Source of the DNA: Monoplex corrugatus
Lineage: Eukaryota > Mollusca > Gastropoda > Littorinimorpha > Ranellidae
Assembly: GCA_030674185.1 (NCBI GenBank)
Contig: JAPXFY010000022.1
Coordinates: forward strand, 48,209,052-48,273,051
Reading direction: 5' to 3'
DNA length: 64,000 bases
Shown here: in pieces, positions 1 through 9,869 of the stretch
Layout of the letters: the number at the start of each line of letters is the position of its first letter
Numbering within the stretch: the stretch's first letter is position 1
Made by a program: the position numbers and the translations under genes
Notes under the pieces: model-generated
Databases searched by the model: none
What the model was told of the DNA's origin: nothing
Seen by the model: only the letters and a program-made list of their open reading frames with translations

Positions 1-888
1 TCATGCCTGTCAATTTTTACTTATATTGTTGGATTAACGCATTCAAACATACTGAGAAAAACGTCGATGACAAACAATAAAAACTTAGAAAGAATGTCGA
101 GATAAGTTTAAGACTGCAGACTGGTGGTAAATAATATTGTACTTATGAGCCAACAGTTTGTTGCAGTTTGTGTGCTTTTTGAACAAGACGGGGGTCTCTT
201 CTTTTCTAAAGTCTTTGTTTCCATTAGCAAGTTTTAATTTGGGGCACTTTTTAATTAATCATAAACCTGTCCATTCAGAATCAGAGATTTGTAAGACAAA
301 ATGTTAGTCATCTTCTGAAATCTGCTACAAAATTGAACTGACGACAGCAGAATGGCATATTATAACATTTGTCAGTTTGGTGTGCTAGTAAAATAGCATA
401 TATAGCAAGATTATTCAATCTGAAGTGACATTAGTCAGTTTGGTGTGCTAGTAAAATAGCATATATAGCAAGATTATTCAATCTGAATTGCTAGGGAGCC
501 CCTTGGTTCACAGCTTGAGATAGTGAGGTGATGATACTTGATAGCACATCATGTAACAAACCTAGTTGCTTGTCTCCTTAGCCATGTCTGTGGCTAAAAC
601 CCAATGTGTCACATTCACAGACAGACTCAGGGGAGTCAGCCCCAAGGGGTAAATGACATGCATCCATTAAAACCATGTATAAGCCCTGTAAGCCATATAA
701 CTATGGACAGCATTGAATACCAAAGGCATTTGTCAGTGTACGTTTAAACGAATTTCATCTGTTTTACTGTACGAGTGTATTACTATTAGAAAGATACTTT
801 TGAAATACTGACTTAAATAAATTTGTGTGTATATGTGTATACATATATGTGTTTGTATTAATAGATTATAAGTGTATGTGCATGCATT
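1..888. other. AT-rich sequence without a recognised gene
   Basis: No open frame here resembles a protein, and I see no splice-bounded exon. The only structure is a short tandem duplication at 371-487. It may be intergenic or an intron of a gene running off the left edge. Confidence 0.5.
371..487. repeat. Tandem duplication, two copies of a 63 bp unit
   Basis: A block beginning GTCAGTTTGGTGTGCTAGTA occurs at 371-424 and again, almost unchanged, at 434-487. The near identity suggests a recent local duplication. No function is implied. Confidence 0.9.
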
Positions 889-937
889 TTGTGTGTGTGT
901 GTGTGTGTGTATGTGTGTGTGTGTGTGAGCACATCCG

Positions 938-978
<41 letters not shown>

Positions 979-1114
979 TGTGTATGTGTGTGTGTGTGTA
1001 CTGCAGACATGTTGTGCTCTGTGTGTGTGAGAAGAGTGAGAGAGTGTGAGTGTTTGTGCGCGCGCGCGTGTGTGTGTGTGTGTGTGTAAAGCGCGCGTGT
1101 GTGTGTATGTAAGT

Positions 1115-1172
<58 letters not shown>
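889..1172. repeat. (TG)n microsatellite followed by (CA)n
   Basis: Interrupted TG runs from about 889 to 1111 are followed by a pure CA run to about 1171. The two halves form a large potential hairpin. Long Cys-Val or His-Thr open frames on either strand are products of the dinucleotide repeat. Confidence 0.95.
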
Positions 1173-1175
<3 letters not shown>

Positions 1176-1624
1176 AAGAGAGAAAGAGGGGAGAGGGGGG
1201 CGGGGTCTAGATCTTAGTGATAACTAAGGGCTTAACATTCCCTGGCTGTAAGCCCACCTGATTATTTAAAAGGCAATGTCATTTAGGATTTAGGATAGAT
1301 CTACTGATCTAGTCGATTTTCAAATCAAACATTTCAGCAAAACGATCAGAAATACAAAGCTAAAACTGATAATCACATCTCTGAAAATAACGCTATGTGC
1401 TGTGAAGTAATCGCATGATCGGGTGATGTGTTTGTCAATAACCCAGCTAGCTGAATGCTGCTGCCGACTCCGGACTCTGCAGACGAAACTGATAGACGAA
1501 AATGGGAGTCTCTGCTTTTGTCCTTCGCCAGTGGGCTTATACAGGCCAAGAAATCTCATAATTAATCAACTTTCTCATCATGGCCTTCAGCCATGAAAAG
1601 ATCGGACAGAAAAAGACAGAAAGA

Positions 1625-1760
1625 AAAGACTACAGATATGCGGTAACTTACGCATTCGCTGCAGCCCGCAGTACAGTCGTCGTTTAGCCCGTCTTCGCAA
1701 TGGAGGGCAATGACTCACACTGCGCATGTGCGTATATTTAGTATGTGGGTGCAAACGCAC
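1625..1760 (-). promoter_or_regulatory. Candidate CpG-containing promoter and first exon with splice donor
   Basis: This stretch is richer in CpG than its surroundings. It has an NRF-1-like site near 1730 (TGCGCATGTGCG on plus). Read on minus, the sequence then runs into AATGC followed by GTAAGT at about 1646-1651, a consensus 5' splice site. This could be the first exon of a gene running leftwards out of the window. No coding homology supports it, so the call is weak. Confidence 0.25.
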
Positions 1761-1922
1761 CAAATTTCAATTATTTCGGTGCACCTGTACTTCCTCTCTG
1801 CCCCGCCCACATCTTTCCCGCGAACTTTGCTTTGTGAAATAATATTAATTGATGCACCTGCCTGTATTCTTTTCATACATGACAAATTTTACTTGTTGGT
1901 GTCTTGAGTGAATGACCATTAA

Positions 1923-1997
<75 letters not shown>
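1923..1997. repeat. (TA)n microsatellite
   Basis: An uninterrupted run of about 36 TA units. It is self-complementary and likely to be polymorphic. Confidence 0.97.
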
Positions 1998-2001
<4 letters not shown>

Positions 2002-2572
2002 ATAAATTGAAATGAACTGTTTAAAAATCCACTCATAAAACCAAGTGTCATATGTTACTTAAAAGTCAACATATTATCAGAACTCAATTTTACAATTTGT
2101 CTCATATTTTTAATCCTCGTATTTTTGTATGAGCGACTTCCGTTTGGGAACAAAGTCCAAGAATGATCATATAGTTTGAACTCGCCGGCACGTCAAAAGA
2201 TTTTGGGAAATGACTAAAGAATTGTTGAAGTCAAAATGTGTCAGCTGTGCAGTATTCAGATTAACCGAAAAACGTAATTGTGTTTGGTGATGATGAAAAC
2301 ACACGCATAGATTCAATATTTGATATCATAATCATTCTAAGAAAAGTAACGTGCAAGCTCGATAAAACTTTCCCAAATATCACTTCCTTCACAGGATACC
2401 TTACCGCAAGATATCACATCAAAAATATAATGCAAAAGTGACGTGGAATTCTCACACTTTCGGGGGTAAAATGGTTGCCATATCTACCATTTGTTGCAGA
2501 TGAAGTTTCATGTAATTACTTATTCATTAACACACATAATGTTCGTTCTTGGATTGAACGTCTTTTCACTAT

Positions 2573-2723
2573 GGTAGAAAGAAACTCTAGGGAGAGCTAG
2601 ACAACAGAAGGTCTTCAGAGAAGTAACCCCCTTTAGACAAGTGTTTCGGCCCTGAATTCCTTACACTCTCGGGGGCCGGGCCACATCCAGGTCATGACTC
2701 CTGGATGCCCTTCTGCTGTTGTC

Positions 2724-2754
<31 letters not shown>

Positions 2755-2761
2755 CCCACGC
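2573..2761 (-). repeat. 3' copy of the ~190 bp terminal direct repeat
   Basis: This copy starts GGTAGAAAGAAACTCTAGGG on plus and ends with a T tract and CCCACGC. It is nearly identical to 6337-6528. Inside it, TAGACAACAGAAGG near 2598 and CCTTCTGCTGTTGTCTA near 2710 are inverted, so the tail can fold into a stem. A diverged copy at 35441-35605 also lies next to the C-terminal coding end, which shows that this is the native 3' tail of the family. Confidence 0.9.
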
Positions 2762-2836
2762 CGGGGATCGAACCTGGGCGATTCTGCGCTTCAGAACTGC
2801 GGTACGCGGTTTTACCAATGTGCTAACGGGGCACAC
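2755..2836 (-). repeat. tRNA-like sequence at the retroelement 3' end
   Basis: Read on minus, the segment after the stop codon has an A-box-like TAGCACATTGGTAAAACCGC and a consensus B box, GGTTCGATCCC. A poly-A tract follows. It may be the head of a SINE that shares the LINE tail, or a tRNA-like 3' end belonging to the LINE. It is unlikely to be a functional tRNA because the terminal pairing is poor. Confidence 0.7.
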
Positions 2837-2852
2837 ATCATCTGTAGGGAAT

Positions 2853-5800
2853 TTAATCCTTATGAAGTTCACTTTTTTGGTTCCTCCTTGCCCAGATCCA
2901 GCTTGAGCTCCTTTCTGCTGCCTCTGCCATCGCTTTAAGGGCTCTAGTCCTCTTCTTCCCAGAAATGGCGAGTTGTTTCATGAGATCATAAGCGGAGGTG
3001 CCCACAAACCCTCTTGCCCCGACCTCTATGGCGAAGATTTTGACCCGCAGACCTGCTTTCTTCAGGGTGCTGGCAAGACCGGCGTATTTTTCGGTCTTGT
3101 AGATATGTGCTTCTTCCATTCTGCTTTCGTATGGCACAGTGAGTTCTATCAGAATCACTTGTTTCGAGGAGTCAGAGTGGAGAGCGATGTCTGGTCTCAT
3201 GCCTGTCTTGCTGATGACATCTGGGTAATTTCTCCACTCTGGGAGGTCTGCTGTACACTCCCAGTCGACTGCTCCATCCAGAAGACCCTTTGGCAATGTG
3301 CTGGTTGTCATAGCCCTTTCGGGCCAGACCTGTTTCCCTCCTGCTTTGTAGAACGTTGTCATAGCAATTGGTGCGTTTGGGGTCATGGTTTTTTCGCTAA
3401 CCACATCTGTGATCACTTTCAGAACTTGGTTGTGCCTCCATGTATACCTTCCTTGGGCTAGCGCTACTTTGCAAGAGCTTAGGACATGTTCCACTGTTTG
3501 TTTCTTCTGACAGAGCGGACATGCTGGGTCGTCTGCTTTCCCCCATTTCACTAAGTTTGCATTCGAGGGGAGCAGATCATATACAGATCTGAGGAGGAAG
3601 CTTATCCTTAGAGGAGCCATGTGCCACATATCGTTCCAGCTGAGACTTCTTTGGAGTGCACTGTCCCATGTTGTCCATTGCCCCTGTTGACCTTGCTGGA
3701 CTGCCTTCTGCACTCTTTTGACATCTTCTTCTTCCTTCAACTCCTGTATGATCATGTCTCTTTTTTCCTTCCCTTTGGCTTTGGACCACCACTGCATTTT
3801 TGTTGCTCCCAGTCCCTGTCTGTTGGTTTGCGTGTGTCCAATTATTTCTTTGATGCTGAGGTTTCTCTTGGCATTGTTTACAGCCTCTTGGACTTTCCAC
3901 TTTCTGCCAGTTCTCAGCTTTGGATGAACTGCTCTCACGATATTGTCCTCCGATTCCTCCAGCATGCTCAACAGTCTTGCTTTTCCAACTTTGTATTCCT
4001 CCACTATGGATTTCAGAGGTAGCTTCAGCATTGCTTGACGACAGTAGAATGCAACATCAGTGAGACCAGGTGGGACACCGAGCCATTTTCTTGTGTATTT
4101 GTTGATTTTGGCTTCCATTGCTTCGACTGTGCTGGTGCAAATGTCATAGATTAGCAGTGGCCACAGCAGCTTTGGTATGAGCATGAACTGTAGACACCAG
4201 ACTTTGTATTTGCCTGGCAGTCCGCAGTTATCTATTTTCTTCAGGCCTTCTTCTGCTGTTTGCTTGGTTTCACATCCCCTTTGTGTGTCTTTCAGGGAGT
4301 CATCATACCATCTTCCGAGACTTTTTACTGGCTCTTCTGTGACAGTGGGGATGGCTTGGTTGGCTACCATGAATTTGACTGAATCTGCCACTTTTCCTTT
4401 TCGCAGTGAGAGACTTCGGGATTTCTTAGGTTTGAACCTCATTCTTGAAGAGGCCACCAGCTCATCCAGCAGCTTTAAGATTTGGTGTGTCTCTTCCTCA
4501 TCCGTGGACAAGACTGTTGTGTCATCCATGAAAGCTTTCAGAGGAGGCATCTGGTATCCATCTCCCAGATTCACTGGACCTGAACTCTTCATTGCAGCTT
4601 TCAAGATGACTTCCATTGCCAACACGAACAGTATGGGAGAGATTGCACAGCCCATTGCAATGCCCACCTCTAGGTCTATCCAGTCCGTGGTGTATTCTTT
4701 GGTAGAGAACCGCATTGAGAACCCTTGGAAATACTTCCTCAGCATTGTTCGGATGTTTTCTGGGATGTGATACATTTCAAGAGCCAGCTGGATCATATCG
4801 TGTGGAACTGATCCATATGCATTCGCCAGATCAAGCCAAACTACGTCAATGTCTCTCTTCTCTGTTCTTGCTTTTTGGATGGCATCCCAAATCAACGTGG
4901 CATGTTCCAAGCATCCAGGCATTCCTGGTATGCCTCCCTTTTGGACTGACATATCCAGATACTTGTTTTTAGTCAGGTATTTTGTCAATCTTGCTGCCAT
5001 AACAGAGAAGAAGATTTTCCCCTCGACGTTCAGAAGTGATATTGGCCTGAACTGATTGATGCTGCTGGAGTTCTGCTCCTTCGGAATGTACACTCCTTCA
5101 GCTCTCATCCATTGGTCGCTGATCTTCTGGTTCCTCCATGCTGATCGAATCATCTTGTGGAGCCACTCGAGCACTTTTGGGCATTTCTTGTAGAGCAGGT
5201 ATGGTATTCCGTTTGGTCCAGGTGCTGACTTGGCTCTGGCTTTCTTTACTACGTTCTTCACTTCATCCAGTGTTGGTGGTTTGTTATTGAATTTTCCTTC
5301 TGGCGCTGCAGGCCAAACCAGATTTTGGATTTCAAGTGGTGCCTCGCGCTGAGAATCGGAATATGTTTCCCTGAGATGCTGCTCTAGGGTTTCCTTGCCC
5401 ACTGTGAGAGTCCCTGATTTGGGTTGTTCAAACAGCTTTCTTGCAAAGTCAAAGGGATCTTTGAAGAAACGATCTTGAGTCTTCTTCTTTTTGCTCTTTC
5501 TTCGCCTTGCTGATTCCACTTTGCTGAGAGCATTGTGTTTGGCCTTCAGATCTTTCCAGAGTTCCAGGAGCCCTTGCTTCTCGAATTCTGAGGCAGTTCT
5601 CATTCGCTTTTTAAGCTTCCTTTTCTCCCTCCGGATGCTCTCCATCTGCTGCTGTCTTCTGGATTTCTGGGGAGGCGTTTTTGTCTTTGGCTGCTTCACT
5701 CCATAAGTGTCCCTGCAGATAGAGTATATGATGTCTCCGTATGTGTCAAGTTTGTGTTCCAGCGTACTGTTCCCTATTAGCGCATTCAGCTTAAGGACAA

Positions 5801-6101
5801 GTTCCTCATCTAATTTCTCCCATTGTTCTTTTGGGCCGGCAGGCGGCAAATTGAGTTTTCCACGTTTGGCGTTAAGAGCTTGTGCAAAATCCGCATCAGA
5901 ACCGTCAGCGTGGATGTCCTTGGCACTATGGTTTAATTCCTGGCCTTGGTCATCCAACGTCTCACCTGCTATCGCAGTGCGCTGCTGCTGGTTCGTATGT
6001 GTCTTCAAACAGCCCATTTTTGTCCTGTGGATCTTCATGCCGCGTTTGGTGGTGAATCTCCTTCCACACGCACACGGAAATTCCAACTGGTCATTGATCA
6101 T
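2853..6101 (-). CDS. Reverse transcriptase / restriction-like endonuclease polyprotein (R2/NeSL-like)
   Basis: A single 1082-residue ORF. Near the N-terminus a C-x-C-x12-H-x5-C finger (residues 10-31) probably binds DNA or RNA. Reverse transcriptase motifs follow: FRPISLLNVEGK, WLDLANAYGSVPH (around 420-433), GIAMGCAISPILF, and the catalytic box FMDD (around 525), where most relatives have FADD or YADD. A CPLC...H...C knuckle lies near 860. A restriction-like endonuclease core has RPD near 969 and a catalytic Glu in IELTVPYE near 985. In this group the enzyme nicks the target and primes cDNA synthesis from the nick. The frame stays open upstream of the chosen Met to at least about 6190, so the true start may be further out. 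No stop or frameshift is seen, so it may be active. Confidence 0.92.
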   Translation of the reverse strand: MINDQLEFPCACGRRFTTKRGMKIHRTKMGCLKTHTNQQQRTAIAGETLDDQGQELNHSAKDIHADGSDADFAQALNAKRGKLNLPPAGPKEQWEKLDEELVLKLNALIGNSTLEHKLDTYGDIIYSICRDTYGVKQPKTKTPPQKSRRQQQMESIRREKRKLKKRMRTASEFEKQGLLELWKDLKAKHNALSKVESARRRKSKKKKTQDRFFKDPFDFARKLFEQPKSGTLTVGKETLEQHLRETYSDSQREAPLEIQNLVWPAAPEGKFNNKPPTLDEVKNVVKKARAKSAPGPNGIPYLLYKKCPKVLEWLHKMIRSAWRNQKISDQWMRAEGVYIPKEQNSSSINQFRPISLLNVEGKIFFSVMAARLTKYLTKNKYLDMSVQKGGIPGMPGCLEHATLIWDAIQKARTEKRDIDVVWLDLANAYGSVPHDMIQLALEMYHIPENIRTMLRKYFQGFSMRFSTKEYTTDWIDLEVGIAMGCAISPILFVLAMEVILKAAMKSSGPVNLGDGYQMPPLKAFMDDTTVLSTDEEETHQILKLLDELVASSRMRFKPKKSRSLSLRKGKVADSVKFMVANQAIPTVTEEPVKSLGRWYDDSLKDTQRGCETKQTAEEGLKKIDNCGLPGKYKVWCLQFMLIPKLLWPLLIYDICTSTVEAMEAKINKYTRKWLGVPPGLTDVAFYCRQAMLKLPLKSIVEEYKVGKARLLSMLEESEDNIVRAVHPKLRTGRKWKVQEAVNNAKRNLSIKEIIGHTQTNRQGLGATKMQWWSKAKGKEKRDMIIQELKEEEDVKRVQKAVQQGQQGQWTTWDSALQRSLSWNDMWHMAPLRISFLLRSVYDLLPSNANLVKWGKADDPACPLCQKKQTVEHVLSSCKVALAQGRYTWRHNQVLKVITDVVSEKTMTPNAPIAMTTFYKAGGKQVWPERAMTTSTLPKGLLDGAVDWECTADLPEWRNYPDVISKTGMRPDIALHSDSSKQVILIELTVPYESRMEEAHIYKTEKYAGLASTLKKAGLRVKIFAIEVGARGFVGTSAYDLMKQLAISGKKRTRALKAMAEAAERSSSWIWARRNQKSELHKD

Positions 6102-6336
6102 GGTCCGTTGTGCGTTTCCAGTCGTGATGGAGTCAGTGCCGATGGATTCATCATTCTCTCCCCCTTTCGGTGAATCCTGGGAGCATCTTTCATTTGGAAA
6201 ACTCGTGGCATGTTATCAAAGGCGAGGTGGGAAGCCAACCCACAAAGCCCGCAGATCTAGTCTTTCCCAGTGTCCTTCGGTCTTTCCCGAATGTCCTCCG
6301 AACTATTCCCGGAAGTCAATGGACTGACCATGTGCA

Positions 6337-6488
6337 GGTAGAAAGAAACTCTAGGGAGAGCTAGACAACAGAAGGTCTTCAGAGAAGTAACCCCCTTTAG
6401 ACAAGTGTTTCGGCCCTGAATTCCTTACACTCTCGGGGGGCCGGGCCACATCCAGGTCATGACTCCTGGATGCCCTTCTGCTGTTGTC

Positions 6489-6521
<33 letters not shown>

Positions 6522-6528
6522 CCCACGC
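6337..6528 (-). repeat. 5' copy of the ~190 bp terminal direct repeat
   Basis: Matches 2573-2761 almost base for base, including the T tract and the CCCACGC end. Here the tRNA-like segment is absent: only its last seven bases remain before flanking DNA (TATGAGTGATATT on plus). Confidence 0.9.
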
Positions 6529-7250
6529 TATGAGTGATATTAGGCGAAAAAAATAATATATATAATACATAAACAAGCGTGGAGGATGAGAGGGGGGGGG
6601 GGCAGAGGGGAGACAGAGTAAGAGACAGAAAGTTTGTAAAAGGAAGAGGTAAGGTCTTAAGAAAAGAGATACGGGAGAGCGGAGAAATCGAACAACGCTA
6701 ACATCAATAATGTGGAGGAAAAATTGACACTAAAAACACAACAAAACAAAACAACAACTTCATAACCTTAAAGTAACGCATTAACAGGATTGTGAACCGA
6801 TCATTGTGAAATTTTGATTAACAAAACTCGATCCGATGTTACTTCTATATATACAATATGATTGTTTGACAATGTCTTAACTGTAAAAGTTTCTTCACGA
6901 ACTTCGTGGCTTTGATATTGATGACATGCCATGCACACATGTAGACCCTTTGATCAAGGTGTGAATGCCTTAAGATTGCTGAATTTGAAGTCTTTTAGTG
7001 GAACAAATTTTGCTCTGCTAATAATATGTCTTTCTTCTAAAGACGAATAAAAATAAGTAAAAACACACACACACACAAAAGAAGAAGAAAAAAAAAACGC
7101 TTGACAACCACGTATCGTGGTACTCATCTAATTCGAACTGATTATCCAGTCAGTTAAGTCAGCCAAAGTTGCCCGGTAATCAGGTGACATATCACTGACT
7201 AGTGATCGTAGTTTTGGACCCTCATCAATCAATAAAAAAAAAATTATTGC
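6529..7250. other. Unassigned AT-rich sequence
   Basis: Contains a short G run near 6590, A-rich patches and a small palindrome near 7105 (CCACGTATCGTGG). I see no gene or recognisable element. Confidence 0.5.
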
Positions 7251-7495
7251 AAAAATGTTCGGCTCTGATCAGCTCCCACATGAAGCTGTGTGGGCTATGG
7301 ACTCGTTTCGAAGACAGACTACACAGTTAAATATCATTCATTTTACAGATGCATCACTGAGGTCGTGTTCACATTTGCTGACCAACACCATATGTGTCCG
7401 TATCCCTCGGGCTTGGTTGACGCCTGTATATAATGTAAAAGTTAACATAGAATGCAGTCCTGTCACAGAGCCTCAGCACGAAATAGAATACACAT
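7250..7495 (+). repeat. SINE family A, diverged body copy
   Basis: Shares a body with the copy at 13161-13515: a GGCTC-rich opening, then GTGTCCGTATCCCTCGGGCT and GCAGTCCTGTCACAGAGCCTC. The tRNA-like head is not clear here, and divergence suggests an old insertion. Confidence 0.65.
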
Positions 7496-7976
7496 ACGCA
7501 CAATCTGAGTATTGTTCGTACGATCACTTCTTTATTTAGTACATTATGTTCATGGCTTGTCCCAGTTTAAACGCCACGCAACCATGGTTCGTCCTTTTGT
7601 GTTATCATATCGATATGTTCGGCCTTCATATTGTTATTTCACTTTTATCTTTCTGTTAAAGCGCTGATCAGCGTGTTGTTACAAGGCCTGTTCATTGTTG
7701 TGTTCCTAACTCGTTGAGTGTTGCGGAGTCAAAGTTATTCTCACCACTGCTACAATTCAGTTGCTCAGCACTATAGACAGTCGTATAAAGCGATGTGTTG
7801 TTAGACTACTAGCAGAAACAGGTCGACATGTTCGCGAGTGATCGGTTATCACACAATCAAAATCCACGAGGTCGTAATTATTATAGACGAGTACTCGGAG
7901 GTGACAGTTTCTCAGTTTTCAAGGTCAATTACTGACCCACACTTACCTCAGTCTGTGGCACAATATCCTTGTTTAA

Positions 7977-8116
7977 AACCCTTTGACTCCAGCACCCTGG
8001 CCACCAGCATCCTGCATTGTCAACCATGCTAGCAAAGCAAGAAGCTGGTGGATAGCGTGAGGGAGTCAAAGGGTTAAGTTTTGGCAGTTGGTGGATAGGG
8101 TGTGGGAGTCAAAGGG
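7977..8116. mobile_element. Palindromic TTAA-flanked MITE (piggyBac-like)
   Basis: TTAA at 7973 is followed by ACCCTTTGACTCC, and the other end is GGGAGTCAAAGGG before TTAA at 8074. A second GGGAGTCAAAGGG-TTAA ends at 8120. TTAA target sites and inverted CCCTTTGACTCCC ends fit a small non-autonomous piggyBac-type element with a duplicated right end. Related copies lie at 17015-17199 and 26938-27035. Confidence 0.7.
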
Positions 8117-8117
8117 T

Positions 8118-8195
8118 TAAATTTCCTGAGCAACACCGTACATGTCTGTATCTCTTGGGCCCGGTTGACGCCAGTGGGATATATTTACGTTTATT
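8118..8195 (+). repeat. SINE family A fragment
   Basis: A short stretch (GCAACACCGTACATGTCTGT, then TCTTGGGCCCGGTTGACGCC) matches the middle of the SINE A body. It directly follows the TTAA MITE. Confidence 0.6.
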
Positions 8196-8768
8196 TCTGT
8201 GAAAGATCAGCACTAAGTATAGAATCATGGCAAATGAAAAGAATATTGCAGGATTTTTGTGCACAGCCAGACCACCCCCTCCCCACCCCACACCCACACA
8301 CCCCGGTCTCCCACCTGCTGTCCCACATTCTTTTTTAAAAATGCAATGCAAAGATTCGGATTTATGAGGCTCTCAATTCGTTTGGCCATGTAATTGAGTG
8401 ATTATTGTCGTTAATAGGGGGCTCAGCAGGCAGTATCTTTGGTAGCTTGCTTCAGAACAGGCACTGCTAACGTCCATCAGAACAGGCACTGATGAAGCCC
8501 ATCAAACTGATCCAGCAGCAGTTCCTGGTCTCCTGTGGTGGGTGGCCTCCCGTGGGCTTCCAGGCATCGGAACTTTAAGTGAATGAATTTGGGGCTGGCA
8601 GTGTGTTGTGGAGCCAGAATAAGGGGCACGGAATCAACGCCACTAAGGACAGAAAGAAAAAAAATCTGGATGTATAACAAGTCGTAAATACTAAATAAAT
8701 GAATAGAATTATGTGAATGATAATTAAGAAATGTATGATTAAACGAAAAGAAATATGCAGATTGGAAT

Positions 8769-9140
8769 GAATCAAATACTTTCATTTGTCAATATGTCTC
8801 GCTTCTTTTTCCTTTCGGAAAGTTCGGAATTCCCAGGGGGGAAAAAAAAGCGTTTTAACCATAGATATGGACAAGTGTATTTTACTGTTATTGCCAGTGG
8901 TTTGAAACAAGCGATAAATACCAGCTGACAACTGATCATTTTCACAGAAGTTTTCCGCATTGGATCGCAAAGGCCTACAATGACTAGAAACAATTCAAAA
9001 GAAAGAAAGTGTCACAGAGGAATTTCGGTTTCTCAGGATTTGTCCATATCTATGGTTAAAACTCTTTTCTTCCTGGGAATTCCAAACTTTCCGAAACGAA
9101 AAAGAGGCGAGACATATTGACAGATGAAAGTATTTGATTC
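8769..9140. mobile_element. Foldback element with ~105 bp inverted arms
   Basis: The left arm, about 8769-8874, starts GAATCAAATACTTTCAT. It is repeated in inverted form at about 9036-9140, ending in GTATTTGATTC, with about 160 bp between. Shared inner blocks include CCATAGATATGGACAA and its complement. A transcript through this region would form a long hairpin. It could be a foldback transposon or MITE; I see no clear target duplication. Confidence 0.8.
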
Positions 9141-9149
9141 AAAACATAA

Positions 9150-9490
9150 CAACGGATGCAGTAGTCAAACGGTAAACGTCAAACTTCGAATCAGAAGGTG
9201 CTTGGTTCAATTCTCCAAGACAGTTTACTATTGGATAAAGAGTGGAGATTTATTTCGATATCCTATGAGACATGTATGCAGACCTGCCAGTACCTAAACC
9301 CCGTTCGTTTATATATGCATGCACAATATCAAATAGGCATGTTAAAAAATCCTGTAAGTAATGTCAGTATCTGAGATTTATGGAAAGACAACACTCAGCA
9401 TGCACGTCCGCTAAAGAAGGAATGCGCAGATTGTGTAGTTATATTATATTGCTCGCGCACTGATAAAACAACGTGCTTATACACACATCC
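9150..9490 (+). repeat. SINE family C (tRNA-derived, mollusc-type core)
   Basis: The tRNA-like head has TCAAACGGTAAACGTC and the B box GGTTCAATTCTC. The body follows: ACATGTATGCAGACCTGCCAG, then TACCTAAACCCCGTTCG, and later GGAATGCGCAGATTGTG. This resembles a SINE core common in gastropod genomes, from memory. The same body occurs at 27560-28200 and 57040-57270, and in inverted form at 17695-17840 and 40945-41095. Confidence 0.7.
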
Positions 9491-9869
9491 GAAAGGGTTC
9501 GCTATGCTTATTTGAAGTAAAAAATTACACAGGATGTCCTTATCTGTATGAGTTATTTATAAACACATTGCGCATTATATTATCAAAGAAACAAAGCAAA
9601 CAGAAAATTGCTTCAAGTCTGCAACAGCGAGATTATTGCAAGGGAAACAAGTTTTTGCACTTTCACCGTCTTTAATGATTATCTCCCTTAAAATTTCATA
9701 CTCATGCCTTCGGTTTTGTTTTCATCACTCACAACACACATACACACGTATGTACGCACGCCCCCCCCCCCCACCCCACCAGACACACACACATGTGTGC
9801 ACTTGCATAAATGAGATAAAAAGTGGGGTGGGAGGTTTAGTGAAAACAGACGCTGGATATTTTGAGGTA

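Larger units (their letters stand above)
2573..6528 (-). mobile_element. R2/NeSL-like non-LTR retroelement with terminal direct repeats
   Basis: On the minus strand the order is: direct repeat (6528-6337), short leader, one long ORF (6101-2853), a tRNA-like segment (about 2835-2755), a poly-A tract, and a second copy of the direct repeat ending at 2573. The ORF has a zinc finger, reverse transcriptase, zinc knuckle and restriction-like endonuclease domain, the layout of R2, NeSL and related elements. The uninterrupted ORF and near-identical repeats argue for recent insertion. The repeats could mean a tandem or template-jump insertion, or a genuine terminal-repeat architecture. Confidence 0.85.

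Noticed and set aside
733..1172. Long open frames of alternating Cys-Val, His-Thr, Tyr-Ile or Arg-Glu
   Set aside because: They are translations of TG, CA, TA and GA repeats (also near 11.1, 20.3, 26.4, 26.8, 30.7, 31.3, 34.3, 41.2, 42.9 and 62.8 kb). No protein-like composition.
1320..1559. A 79-residue minus-strand ORF
   Set aside because: Short, with no recognisable domain, and ending in AT-rich hydrophobic sequence. Not supported as a gene.
2573..2761. Hammerhead-type ribozyme in the terminal repeat
   Set aside because: CTGAAGA, CGAAAC and GTC occur, but the required order and stems do not form. No convincing fold by hand.
2755..2836. Functional tRNA gene
   Set aside because: The A and B boxes are good, but acceptor-stem pairing is poor and the sequence is embedded between a LINE ORF and its poly-A and tail. 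The same applies to tRNA-like heads at 13.2, 15.3, 33.6, 44.0 and 49.0 kb.
2973..6364. Plus-strand open frames of 60-206 residues across the retroelement
   Set aside because: They are antisense shadows of the 1082-residue reverse transcriptase ORF.
2573..6528. LTR retrotransposon or retrovirus
   Set aside because: Repeats flank the ORF, but there is no gag, protease, integrase, primer site or TG...CA ends. The RT and endonuclease are of the non-LTR type.
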